From the NCBI GenBank assembly GCA_964550855.1, contig CAZKBQ010000008.1:38256-102255 (forward strand): 64,000 bases of DNA. The letters are read 5' to 3'. The notes below the pieces were generated by a model, which was not told where the DNA came from, searched no databases, and worked only from the letters and a program-made list of their open reading frames with translations. The position numbers and the translations under genes are program-made. Source of the DNA: JAGOBP01 sp964550855 (GTDB lineage Bacteria; Chloroflexota; Anaerolineae; Fen-1058). Positions 1 through 7,350 of the stretch are shown piece by piece. Within the stretch, counting starts at the first letter, position 1. The number at the start of each line of letters is the position of its first letter.

Positions 1-34
1 CACCATCGTTCGAATTGTCATGTGAAGTTGTCAT
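1..34 (-). CDS. N-terminal fragment of an unidentified protein
   Basis: An ATG on the minus strand at 34 opens a frame that runs off the left edge of the window after 11 codons (MTTSHDNSNDG). A GAAGGA ribosome-binding sequence lies about 11 nt upstream. It is preceded by a promoter, a leader peptide and two terminator hairpins, so it is probably the first gene of an attenuated operon. The leader peptide is rich in Leu, Val and Ile, which would fit an ilv-type gene, but eleven residues are too few to identify the product. Confidence 0.5.
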   Translation of the reverse strand, partial: MTTSHDNSNDG

Positions 35-50
35 TTCAAGTTTGTCCTTC

Positions 51-90
51 AGAAAAAAGAAAACGGCCGCAGGTCAAGACCCGTGGCCGT
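51..90 (-). terminator. Terminator-like hairpin just before the gene at the left edge
   Basis: On the minus strand ACGGCC (90-85) pairs with GGCCGT (68-63), and a T-rich tract (TTTTCTTTTTTC) follows at 62-51. The hairpin ends 17 nt before the start codon at 34, so it can only act as an attenuator or leader terminator of that gene. Confidence 0.6.
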
Positions 91-152
91 CGCGCAGGCG
101 CGAATGGGTGTGTTCGCCGAAGCCGAAACATCGATCGGCCTCTACGACAAAC

Positions 153-183
153 AAAAACGCCACGGGCAGAGCGCACCGTGGCG
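153..183 (-). terminator. Attenuator-type terminator after the leader peptide
   Basis: On the minus strand CCGCCACGG and CCGTGGCG form an 8-bp stem (183-158) followed directly by TTTTT (157-153). It lies about 20 nt after the stop codon of the leader peptide at 203, the usual position for a translation-controlled attenuator. Confidence 0.65.
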
Positions 184-202
184 GAGGATCGGCAGCGGAA
201 AA

Positions 203-271
203 CTACCGGGCAACGTCAGGCGCACTCAGTGAACGCAGAGCAGTGGACACAATCACCAGTTGTGCTGACAT
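203..271 (-). CDS. Putative regulatory leader peptide (22 aa)
   Basis: An ATG at 271 has a strong AGGAGG ribosome-binding site 6 nt upstream and gives a 22-residue peptide beginning MSAQLVIVSTALRSL and ending DVAR. It contains a Leu-Val-Ile-Val run plus two more Leu and one more Val. It sits between a good promoter and a terminator hairpin, the classical arrangement of an amino-acid attenuator. Branched-chain amino acid control is an inference from composition only. It could also be a chance small ORF, but the ribosome-binding site, promoter and terminator together argue against that. Confidence 0.55.
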   Translation of the reverse strand: MSAQLVIVSTALRSLSAPDVAR

Positions 272-308
272 CAGTGCGCCTCCTGTGGAATTTGTTATCG
301 CGGGCGGC

Positions 309-337
309 AGTGTACCACGGCCCACCCCGCCTGTCAA
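309..337 (-). promoter_or_regulatory. Promoter for the attenuated gene at the left edge
   Basis: On the minus strand a perfect -35 TTGACA (337-332) is followed after 17 bp by a -10 TACACT (314-309). It drives the leader peptide and the gene running off the window. Confidence 0.7.
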
Positions 338-377
338 GACGAGCACGCCGCCCGCGTGAAAGGCGTCACGATTGACC

Positions 378-406
378 TTGCGCGATTGGACGCCCGATGG
401 TAAAAT
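378..406 (+). promoter_or_regulatory. Promoter of tRNA-Lys
   Basis: TTGCGC (378-383), a 17-bp spacer, and TAAAAT (401-406) lie 15 bp upstream of the tRNA 5' end. Confidence 0.6.
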
Positions 407-420
407 CTCGTCCGCGTTAC

Positions 421-496
<76 letters not shown>

Positions 497-504
497 GACA
501 CGCT

Positions 505-540
505 GCACCCCGATCAGACAGACTGATCGGGGTGCGTTGT
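505..540. terminator. Bidirectional terminator hairpin
   Basis: A 13-bp perfect inverted repeat (505-517 with 523-535, half-site GCACCCCGATCAG) with a 5-nt loop lies between tRNA-Lys and the 3' end of glgC. It can serve both converging transcripts. The T-tract is weak. Confidence 0.6.
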
Positions 541-551
541 TATCCCCGCTT

Positions 552-1814
552 TCACTCGTGCGGGCCGATGTAGGTTTCGGCGGGCAGCAGCGTGTTCTTG
601 GCGATCACCACGATGCCGTCGCGGACGTACCAGTTGTCGCTGGTCAGATCGGTGCCCGGCGGAAACGGCCGGATGACGACGCCCGGCCCCAGCCGCACGT
701 TCTTGTCCAGGATCGCGCCTTCGATCTGGCAGCCCTTGCTTAGACCCAACGGTATGCCGCCGGGCGGCGCAAAGCCCGCCGGATCGTAGAAGTCCGAGCC
801 CATCATCACCGTGTGGCTCATCTGCACGTCGTCGGCGATGAAGCTGCGCAGCCCCACCACCGAATCGCGCACCGTGGCATGGCCGATCTTGCAGCCGTCG
901 GCCAGCAGCACATTGTGCAGCGTCGCGCCGTCGATGATGGAACCGGGCAGATGGCGCGGGCGCGTGTAAATGGGACTGGTCGGATTGTGCAGGTTGAACG
1001 GCGAATCGGGGCGGCTCAACGCCAGATTCGTCTCGTAGAACGATCGGATGGTCCCGATATCCTCCCAGTACCCGTCGAAGTCAAAGCCAAACACATCGTG
1101 CGATTTGATCGCGCCGGGGATGACTTCGCCGCCAAAATCGTCGGCGGTGGTGGTCGTCAACAGGTTCACCAGCACCTTGGTTTTGAACAGGTAGATGCCC
1201 ATCGAGCCGAGATACGGCCGGTCGGGATCGTCGCGGCTCACCATGTCCTTCAGCACGTCGGCGTCTTTGGGTTTCTCCACAAAATCCACAATGCGGCCGT
1301 CGGGTGTGCGTTTGAGCAAGCCAAAGCGCGAGGCTTCTTCGCGCCGCACCGGCTGCACGGCCACGGTGATGTCGGCCTGATGCTCCCAGTGATAGTGCGC
1401 CAGCGCCGCATAATCCATGTGATACAGATGATCGCCCGCCAGAATCAACACATATTCGCAGTTGGCCGATTGAATCTCCAGCAGCTGCTTGCGCACCGCG
1501 TCGGCCGTGCCCTGATACCACGCGTCGGACGAGGGCGTTTGTTCGGCCGCCAGCACCTGGACGTAGCCGCGATGAAAGGTGTCGAAGATGTAGGTGCGCG
1601 CGATGTGGCGGTGCAGCGACACCGAGTTGAACTGGGTCAGCACCGCTATCCGATAAATGCCGGAATTGATGCAGTTGCTGATCGGCACGTCGATCAGGCG
1701 GTACTTGCCGGCGATGGGCACAGCCGGCTTGGCGCGATCGCGCGTGAGCGGATACAGCCGGTTGCCTCGGCCGCCGCCGAGGATGACGCCCATGATGTCG
1801 GTCATGGCGGGCAT
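552..1814 (-). CDS. glgC: Glucose-1-phosphate adenylyltransferase
   Basis: It makes ADP-glucose from ATP and glucose-1-phosphate, the committed step of bacterial glycogen synthesis. The N-terminal nucleotidyltransferase domain shows GVILGGGRGNRLYPLT and KPAVPIAGKYRLIDVPISN. The sugar-binding part shows QGTADAVRK, ILAGDHLYHMDY, FVEKP and YWEDIGT. The C-terminal third is the left-handed beta-helix region (VGLRSFIADDV, VMMGSDFY). The ATG at 1814 was chosen because GGAG lies 8-9 nt upstream; a longer frame exists but has no ribosome-binding site. The protein is 420 aa, the usual length. It is the last gene of the minus-strand cluster and lies about 65 bp after lysK. Its link with amino-acid synthesis is positional only. 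Confidence 0.95.
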   Translation of the reverse strand: MPAMTDIMGVILGGGRGNRLYPLTRDRAKPAVPIAGKYRLIDVPISNCINSGIYRIAVLTQFNSVSLHRHIARTYIFDTFHRGYVQVLAAEQTPSSDAWYQGTADAVRKQLLEIQSANCEYVLILAGDHLYHMDYAALAHYHWEHQADITVAVQPVRREEASRFGLLKRTPDGRIVDFVEKPKDADVLKDMVSRDDPDRPYLGSMGIYLFKTKVLVNLLTTTTADDFGGEVIPGAIKSHDVFGFDFDGYWEDIGTIRSFYETNLALSRPDSPFNLHNPTSPIYTRPRHLPGSIIDGATLHNVLLADGCKIGHATVRDSVVGLRSFIADDVQMSHTVMMGSDFYDPAGFAPPGGIPLGLSKGCQIEGAILDKNVRLGPGVVIRPFPPGTDLTSDNWYVRDGIVVIAKNTLLPAETYIGPHE

Positions 1815-1881
1815 GGCGTACTCTCCTGTAAACGGGATGGCCTCATTATCGCACGACCGACGCCTCGCCGGCAACTGCCGC

Positions 1882-2913
1882 TTAAATCGTGCGCAGCACC
1901 TGCGCCAGCACTTGCACGCCGCGCTGATATTCGTCGATGAGAATGTGCTCGTTGGGCGTGTGATCCAGATCGGAATCGCCGGGGCCGTAGGCTAGCGCCG
2001 GGCACTGCCAGACTGGCGCAGTGAGATTCATGTCGGACGTGCCTGATTTCACCGTAAAACCGGGCGATCCGCCCGCGTGACGAATGGCCGATAAGAACGC
2101 GCGCACCAGCGGCGTATTCTTCTCGGCCCGATAAGCCGGTGTGAATTCGATCAAGTCCAGCTGTGCATCGGCCTTCAAACCCCCGATTGATTCTGCCAGC
2201 CCAACACGATCGATCCCGACCGGCACGCGCAGGTTGAATTTCAACGCCGCCGTGTCCACAAAACCGTCCGAATTGGACTGCATCGCGCGCAGCGACGGAA
2301 TCAACTGCTCGAACATCTTCGGTCGATCGGCGTTGAACTGCGCCGCGTAGTCCGTGACGCGATTCCAGAAGTTGACCGCGGCCTGACCGGCGCTCTCCAC
2401 GTTGGCCGAGGGATGCGCCAACGTGCGTTTTACCTCGTACTCGTACCACGCGCTGCCCTTGTAGCCCAGCGTCACGCGCTCCCAGCCGCTCGGCTCGCCA
2501 ATGATCAAATGATCGGGCCGGTAATGATCGCGCACCCACTGCGCCCCGCGCGAATCGCCTTCTTCGCCCACCGCGCCGATCACGACGAAGCGATAACCTT
2601 CGCGCGCGCCGGTCAACGCCGTCGCCGCGGCAAAACAGGCCAGCGGCCCCTTCGCATCAACCGCGCCGCGCCCGTACAGGCGATCGCCCTCGCGCCGCAC
2701 CGCGATAAAACCGGGCACCGTGTCGATGTGCCCCAGCAGCATCACCTCGGTCGGCCCGCCGCCCAGCACACCGACGGCGTTACCCGCCTCATCGACGCGC
2801 GCCGCGAAGCCCGCCGCGCTCAGCCGCGCCACGAGGAAGTTAACGGCTTCTGCCTCTTGATGCGTGGGGCTGTATCTTTGTAACAGGCCCTCCAACAGTT
2901 CAATCTCGTTCAT
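1882..2913 (-). CDS. lysK: [LysW]-lysine (or [LysW]-ornithine) hydrolase
   Basis: An M20-family zinc peptidase that releases lysine, and possibly ornithine, from the C-terminus of the LysW carrier in the last step of the pathway. Metal-ligand motifs are clear: GHIDTVPG, GAVDAKGPLA, GAVGEEGDSRGA (catalytic EE) and GEPSGW. The 343-aa length fits LysK rather than the longer ArgE or DapE. The ATG at 2913 gives the family N-terminus MNEIELLEGLLQRYSP; the longer frame upstream is encoded by repeat sequence. It is the distal gene of the lysW cluster. Whether it also deacylates LysW-ornithine cannot be read from sequence. Confidence 0.9.
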   Translation of the reverse strand: MNEIELLEGLLQRYSPTHQEAEAVNFLVARLSAAGFAARVDEAGNAVGVLGGGPTEVMLLGHIDTVPGFIAVRREGDRLYGRGAVDAKGPLACFAAATALTGAREGYRFVVIGAVGEEGDSRGAQWVRDHYRPDHLIIGEPSGWERVTLGYKGSAWYEYEVKRTLAHPSANVESAGQAAVNFWNRVTDYAAQFNADRPKMFEQLIPSLRAMQSNSDGFVDTAALKFNLRVPVGIDRVGLAESIGGLKADAQLDLIEFTPAYRAEKNTPLVRAFLSAIRHAGGSPGFTVKSGTSDMNLTAPVWQCPALAYGPGDSDLDHTPNEHILIDEYQRGVQVLAQVLRTI

Positions 2914-2929
2914 AACAAATCTCACTGAG

Positions 2930-3006
2930 AATACATCACGGAGGACCCAGACTCCACGGAGATCTGCAAACAAATTCTCCGTGTTCTCCGTGCTCTCCGT
3001 GGTTAT
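2930..3006. repeat. Word-like repeat (CTCCGTG family) between lysB and lysK
   Basis: The gap contains repeated 9-bp words on one strand (CTCCGTGTT, CTCCGTGCT, CTCCGTGG) and their partners CACGGAG on the other side, so the tract can fold back on itself. It is one of several word-like families filling intergenic gaps in this window. Confidence 0.6.
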
Positions 3007-3011
3007 ACTGC

Positions 3012-4019
3012 TTACAGACGCTCCAGAATGTGTCGCGTAACGTCGTGCGTCGCCGCGGCGCCGCCCAGATCGCGCGGCAGTACGCCCTCTTCGATCGTCG
3101 TGTTCACCGCCCGCCGCACACGCTGCGCCGCCTCGCCCTGCCCGAGGTGATCGAGCAGCAGCGCTGCCGACAGAATGGCCCCGATGGGATTGGCCATGCC
3201 CTGCCCGGCGATGTCCGGCGCGGAGCCGTGCACTGGCTCGAAGACGGCCACTTTCTCGCCCACATTCGCCGATGGCGCCACGCCCAAACCGCCGATGAGC
3301 GCGCTCGCCTCGTCGGACAGAATGTCGCCGAACAGATTCGTCGTCACGATCACGTCGAAGTGTTCGGGGTCGCGCACCAGCCGCATCGCCATCGCATCGA
3401 CCAGCATTTCTTTCATGGTGATGTCGGGATAATCTTTAGCCACTTCAAGCGCGCAGTCTCGAAACAGGCCGTCCGTCACTTTCAGCACGTTCGCCTTGTG
3501 AACCAGCGTGACCACTGATGACCGACCACTGACAACCGATCGTTTCCTCGCCTGTTCAAACGCCATTCGCGCAATCCGCGTCGAGCCTCGCCGTGTGATC
3601 ACCCGCTCTGCAATCGCCGTGTCGCCTTCGCGTCGTTCGCGTCCGGCGTACAGGCCCTCGGTATTCTCACGCACGATCAGCAAGTCAAGGTTGGGGCGGC
3701 TAAACTTGCCCGGCAGCGATTGAACCGGTCGCAGGTTGGCATATAGATCAAACGCCTTCCGCATCGCCAGGATCGGGCTGCGATAACCATCGACCTTCGT
3801 CGAAGGCGACGACGTTGCGCCAAACAACGCCACGCCGCAGTCGGCCACGGCGGCCAGCGTCGCGTCGGGGATGGCATCGCCGCTCTGCGTAAAGTATTCA
3901 AAGCCGGCGCGCGCCTCGACGAACTCAATTCCCAGACCCAGCGCCGCCAGCACATTCGCCGCCGCCGGGATCACTTCTTTGCCGACACCGTCGCCGCCGA
4001 TCAAACAAACCTTAATCAA
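3012..4019 (-). CDS. lysB: Homoisocitrate dehydrogenase (isocitrate/isopropylmalate dehydrogenase family)
   Basis: It oxidatively decarboxylates homoisocitrate to 2-oxoadipate in the alpha-aminoadipate route. Family motifs are CLIGGDGVGKEV near the N-terminus, YRSPILAMRKAFDLYANLRP (substrate arginines), IVRENTEGLYAG, VHKANVLKVTDG, TNLFGDILSDEAS and EPVHGSAPDIAGQG. The preferred start is TTG at 4019 with GAGG 7 nt upstream; a GTG at 4031 lies within a repeat. Between ARKR and VTLVHKA there are nine extra residues (SVVSGRSSV) that look like a repeat inserted in frame (see 3513-3539). Isopropylmalate dehydrogenase is the alternative, but the homocitrate synthase and LysT/LysU neighbours favour homoisocitrate. 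Confidence 0.88.
   Translation of the reverse strand: MIKVCLIGGDGVGKEVIPAAANVLAALGLGIEFVEARAGFEYFTQSGDAIPDATLAAVADCGVALFGATSSPSTKVDGYRSPILAMRKAFDLYANLRPVQSLPGKFSRPNLDLLIVRENTEGLYAGRERREGDTAIAERVITRRGSTRIARMAFEQARKRSVVSGRSSVVTLVHKANVLKVTDGLFRDCALEVAKDYPDITMKEMLVDAMAMRLVRDPEHFDVIVTTNLFGDILSDEASALIGGLGVAPSANVGEKVAVFEPVHGSAPDIAGQGMANPIGAILSAALLLDHLGQGEAAQRVRRAVNTTIEEGVLPRDLGGAAATHDVTRHILERL
3513..3539. repeat. In-frame repeat insertion within lysB
   Basis: Twenty-seven bases with internal repetition (minus strand GTTGTCAGTGGTCGG then TCATCAGTGGTC) encode SVVSGRSSV between two conserved segments that are normally contiguous. The sequence resembles the word-like intergenic repeats and not the surrounding GC-rich codons. 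Confidence 0.6.
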
Positions 4020-4021
4020 AA

Positions 4022-4056
4022 TCCGCCTCACGTTTCACGTTTCACGCCTCACTCCC
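4022..4056. repeat. TTTCACG heptamer repeat at the lysU-lysB junction
   Basis: Tandem CGTTTCA heptamers (cacgtttcacgtttcacgcc) lie between the genes and overlap the last codons of lysU. The same heptamer recurs at 7301-7348, 11750-11805 and 31740-31785. Confidence 0.65.
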
Positions 4057-4609
4057 CGCCCAGCGGCACTGCATCCGTGCGCGTCAACCCCAACTTCTGC
4101 CGAATGTGCGGAATCAAGCCGCCGGCGCGGAGGATGCCCAGCGCGGTCGGGGACAACGGCGGAAACGAATATTCACGCCCGTTCAAGCGAATGACGTTGC
4201 GCTCGACCTCGATCTCGATCGTATCACCATTCTGCGCGGCATCCACCACTTCCGGGCACGTGATCAACAGCAGGCCCTGATTGATACCGTTGCGGAAGTA
4301 GATCCGCGCGAACGACTTCGCCACCACCGCTGCGACGCCCTTGTACTTCAGCGTCGTCACCGCCTGTTCGCGCGAACTGCCATTGCCCCAGTTGCGACCG
4401 GCGACGATCACATCACCCGGCTGTGCGTCAGTCGCAAAACGCGCGTCCAAATCCTCCAGCGCGTGCGCGGCGATCTCCTGCGGCTCCTTCAGCGTGTAGG
4501 TGTACTTGCCCGGAAAGATCACATCCGTGTTGACGCCGTCGCCGTATTTCCAGACCCGGCCTGCGATCCTGGATTTTGGATCTTGGGGTTCAGATTGCGC
4601 CATAGTCAT
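4049..4609 (-). CDS. lysU: Homoaconitase small subunit (LeuD-like)
   Basis: Small subunit of the 4Fe-4S hydro-lyase that, with LysT, isomerises homocitrate to homoisocitrate. It shows the swivelling-domain motifs GDGVNTDVIFPGKYT, AGRNWGNGSSREQAV and SFARIYFRNGINQGLL. The ATG at 4609 is preceded by GGAAGGG. An upstream in-frame extension to 4672 is written entirely by a CTTCCCTTC-type repeat and is probably untranslated. Residues 8-15 of the chosen protein (QDPKSRIA) are also repeat-like (CCAAGATCCAAAATCCAGGA). At about 186 aa it has the length of LeuD/LysU. 3-isopropylmalate dehydratase is the alternative. Confidence 0.85.
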   Translation of the reverse strand: MTMAQSEPQDPKSRIAGRVWKYGDGVNTDVIFPGKYTYTLKEPQEIAAHALEDLDARFATDAQPGDVIVAGRNWGNGSSREQAVTTLKYKGVAAVVAKSFARIYFRNGINQGLLLITCPEVVDAAQNGDTIEIEVERNVIRLNGREYSFPPLSPTALGILRAGGLIPHIRQKLGLTRTDAVPLGGE

Positions 4610-4611
4610 TT

Positions 4612-4668
4612 TATCTTCCCTTCCTCCGGTCCGCTTGTCTTCCCTTCTTCCTGTCTGCCCGTCCCGCA
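4612..4668. repeat. CTTCCCTTC word repeat between lysT and lysU
   Basis: Repeated words CTTCCCTTCCTCCGGTCCGC and CTTCCCTTCTTCCTGTCTGC fill the gap. The tract is strongly purine/pyrimidine asymmetric and unlike neighbouring coding sequence. Confidence 0.6.
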
Positions 4669-5964
4669 TCACTCAATTTCTCTCGGATCTGCCAGCACAC
4701 CTTTAATCGCACTCGCCGCCACGACGGCCGGACTGGCCAGATAAATCTCCGCGTCCGGCTGCCCCATGCGGCCCTTGAAGTTGCGGTTCGCCGTCGAGAC
4801 GCACACTTCGCCCGGCCCCAGCACGCCCAGGTGATTACCCATGCACGGCCCGCAGCCTGGCGTGCCAAACACCGCGCCGGCTTCCATCAGGGTTTGTACG
4901 TAGCCCGCTTGAATGGCCTGCGCGTACACTTCCGACGACGCCGGGATCACCAGCAGCCGCGTGCCGCTCGCCACGCGATGCCCCTTCACAATGTCGGCCG
5001 CGATCGCCAGGTCTTCCAATCGGCCGTTGGTGCAGGTCCCCAGGAACGCCTGATGCACCTTCGTGCCGGCCACGTCGCGCAGCGGCCTGACGTTATCGAC
5101 GCTATGCGGCACGGCCACTGTCAATTCGATCGACGCCGCGTCGATGATGTGCGTTGAGGCATATACAGCGTCGTCATCAGGATAAATCGCCAGCGACGCT
5201 ATTTCCGACTTCTGACTGCTGACATCTGCCTTCTGCCGTCTCGCTCGCCGCTCAGCCAAAAAGTCAAACACGGCCTCATCCGGCGGCAGATACGCGTTCT
5301 TTGCGCCGAACTCGGCCATCATGTTGGGAATAACCATGCGGCTGGCAAGTGACATGTTCGCAATCGTCTCGCCGTGAAACTCGATCGATTGGTACAGCCC
5401 GCCGTCCGCGCCCAGCATCCCGATCAGATGCAAACACAAATCCTTCGAGGTCACGCCGCGCCCCAACTCGCCGGTGACGATCACCTTCATGCTTTCGGGC
5501 ACGCGCAGCCACAATTCGCCCGTCGCCCAGATGGCCGCCAGCTCGGTGCGGCCCACGCCCGCGCCGAACGCGCCCAGCCAGCCGAAGTGCGTGGTGTGAC
5601 TATCCGCGCCCAGGATCAATTGGCCGGGCAGCACCAGCGCTTCTTCGCTCAACACCTGATGACAGATGCCGCGCCCGACTTCATAAAAATGCTTAATGCC
5701 CTGTTCCTGGACGAAGGCCCGCACCTCCACGTGATTCTGCGCGTGTTTGGGCGTGGGGGCGGGCACCGCATGATCAAGGGTGACACACAACCGATCGGGG
5801 ATCGCCACCCGATCGAGGCCGATCGCCCTGAAAATCCGCGCGATGGCGGCGGTGTTATCATGCGACAATGCCACGTCGGGCTGCGCGTCGATCACCTGCC
5901 CCGCCACCGTGTGCGGCAGACCCGCCGCGCGCGCCAGAGCTTTTTCGGCAAACGTATGACCCAT
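4669..5964 (-). CDS. lysT: Homoaconitase large subunit (LeuC-like)
   Basis: Large aconitase-family subunit. Motifs are GHTFAEKALARAAG, DNTAAIARIF, LDHAVPAPTPKHAQNH, LGADSHTTHFGWLGAFGAGVG, and the iron-sulfur cysteines in GTCTNGR and TPGCGPCMG. The ATG at 5964 overlaps the stop of the homocitrate synthase gene (TGATG), so the two are translationally coupled. The 431-aa length is normal apart from an insertion near 5198-5241: the stretch RRQKADVSSQKSEIAS interrupts a variable loop and is encoded by repeat-like DNA. With LysU it forms homoaconitase; 3-isopropylmalate dehydratase is possible. Confidence 0.87.
   Translation of the reverse strand: MGHTFAEKALARAAGLPHTVAGQVIDAQPDVALSHDNTAAIARIFRAIGLDRVAIPDRLCVTLDHAVPAPTPKHAQNHVEVRAFVQEQGIKHFYEVGRGICHQVLSEEALVLPGQLILGADSHTTHFGWLGAFGAGVGRTELAAIWATGELWLRVPESMKVIVTGELGRGVTSKDLCLHLIGMLGADGGLYQSIEFHGETIANMSLASRMVIPNMMAEFGAKNAYLPPDEAVFDFLAERRARRQKADVSSQKSEIASLAIYPDDDAVYASTHIIDAASIELTVAVPHSVDNVRPLRDVAGTKVHQAFLGTCTNGRLEDLAIAADIVKGHRVASGTRLLVIPASSEVYAQAIQAGYVQTLMEAGAVFGTPGCGPCMGNHLGVLGPGEVCVSTANRNFKGRMGQPDAEIYLASPAVVAASAIKGVLADPREIE
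5198..5241. repeat. In-frame repeat insertion within lysT
   Basis: The minus strand carries CAGAAGGCAGATGTCAGCAG followed by TCAGAAGTCGG, a word-like tract encoding QKADVSSQKSEIAS. The composition differs from the flanking GC-rich codons and the peptide lies in a loop between conserved blocks. Confidence 0.55.
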
Positions 5965-7277
5965 CAAGCCACCTCGCGCCTGAGATGAATGCCGTTCACC
6001 GGCCGCGGCCCGGTCGAATCCAACCGCTGCACGATCGGCGGCGCGGCCCTGGGCAGGTTCAGCCGCGCCAGGCCAAATTCCTTCTCGGCAATTTCGATCA
6101 AGACTTCTTCCGGCGAAATGTCCGGCGAGAGTTGATAGACGCGCTGCTTGAACACCGCTGCGATTTCCTTCGCCGTCGCTTCGCCAACTTCAAAGTAGCG
6201 AATCTCTTTCAGAAAGTAGTGGATGATGTTCCAGCCCGACAGCGGCCCCAGCAGAATCTCGGTCTCGCTCACGCCAAACAGATCGAGCGGATGCGCCTCA
6301 TAGGTCGAAGCGTCATTCAGCACCGCGTTTTGATGCACGCCCGCCGTGTGTGTACGATTGGTCAGACTCACCGGCTCTTTCGGCGGCACCAACATCTTCA
6401 ACTTGTCGGCAGCCAGCACGTTGATCGGATACGAGCCGCGCAAGTGATAACCCTCCAATCGATCGAACTCGCGATCGATGTACAGATTGAACAGCAGCGC
6501 CGTCATGCTGGTGATACCCGAGCGTTCCGCGATGCCCAGCAGCGTCGTGTTGATGTAGCGCATGCCGTGTTTCACCGCTTCCAGCGCGTTGATCAGCGCG
6601 AAGCCGCGATCGTCGTGGAAGTGGCCTTCCAGATCGATCTGCGGATAGCGCTCGCGCAGTACACCGATGCGGCGCGCCACACTCGCCGGCGTCGCCACCC
6701 CCACCGTGTCGGGCGTGCCCAGCCGATCGACGTAGGGTGCGACGGCGTCGTACACGTGGAACAGATCATCTTCGCGCGTGCGGAAGGCGTCCTCGCCGCT
6801 GAAGCGCAGCACCAGCTGCGGATAGTTGCGGCGGACTTCGTCGAGCAGCGCCGCCGCCGTCTGCATGATCGAATCGAGATCGTGGCCGTGATTGTAGGCG
6901 CGCGACTCCGCCGAGGTGCCGATGTAAAAGTTCAGCCCGTCGGCCCCCGCCTCGATCGCGCTTTCCACGTCGCGCGGATGACAGCGCACGTGCGCCAGCA
7001 AAAACGTGTAGCCTTTTTGCGTGATCAGACTATCGCGCACGGCGCGCAGCGCCGCCCAGTCGTCGCGTTCCTGCGGGCTGACCAGCGGCGCGAACAACTC
7101 GACGAACTTCACGCCATAGATGATTAGCGCGCGGAGGATTTCTTCCTTGTCAACGCGAGTGAAGAAATACTTGTGGTGATCGTGCAGCAGCGAGGTCTGC
7201 TGTCCGTCGCGCAGCGTCGTGTCGATGATCTCCAACGCGCGCGGTTGATATTGGCTGAAACGGGGAGGCTCTACCAT
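5964..7277 (-). CDS. Homocitrate synthase (HMGL/DRE-TIM family)
   Basis: It condenses acetyl-CoA with 2-oxoglutarate, the entry step of the alpha-aminoadipate lysine route. The TIM barrel opens with IIDTTLRDGQQTS (the DRE-TIM motif, with Q for E). Further motifs are EDAFRTREDDL, GTPDTVGVATP, EGHFHDDRGFALINAL, TTLLGIAERSGIT and RTHTAGVHQNAVL (metal-binding HxH region is HFHDD). At 437 aa it is slightly long. No Shine-Dalgarno sequence is seen before the ATG at 7277, where the upstream DNA is repeat sequence with a TACAAT word. 2-isopropylmalate or citramalate synthase are alternatives; a gene order with LysTU, LysB and LysJ supports homocitrate. Confidence 0.85.
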   Translation of the reverse strand: MVEPPRFSQYQPRALEIIDTTLRDGQQTSLLHDHHKYFFTRVDKEEILRALIIYGVKFVELFAPLVSPQERDDWAALRAVRDSLITQKGYTFLLAHVRCHPRDVESAIEAGADGLNFYIGTSAESRAYNHGHDLDSIMQTAAALLDEVRRNYPQLVLRFSGEDAFRTREDDLFHVYDAVAPYVDRLGTPDTVGVATPASVARRIGVLRERYPQIDLEGHFHDDRGFALINALEAVKHGMRYINTTLLGIAERSGITSMTALLFNLYIDREFDRLEGYHLRGSYPINVLAADKLKMLVPPKEPVSLTNRTHTAGVHQNAVLNDASTYEAHPLDLFGVSETEILLGPLSGWNIIHYFLKEIRYFEVGEATAKEIAAVFKQRVYQLSPDISPEEVLIEIAEKEFGLARLNLPRAAPPIVQRLDSTGPRPVNGIHLRREVA

Positions 7278-7350
7278 ATTTCAGATTGTAGATCGCAGAT
7301 TTCACATTTCACGTTTCACGTTTCACGTTTCACGTTTCACGTTTCACGCC
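7278..7350. repeat. AGATTGCAG words followed by TTTCACG heptamer array
   Basis: Two words of the AGAT(T)GCAG family are followed by about six tandem CGTTTCA heptamers ending CACGCCTCAT. The tract fills the lysJ to homocitrate synthase gap exactly. Confidence 0.8.
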
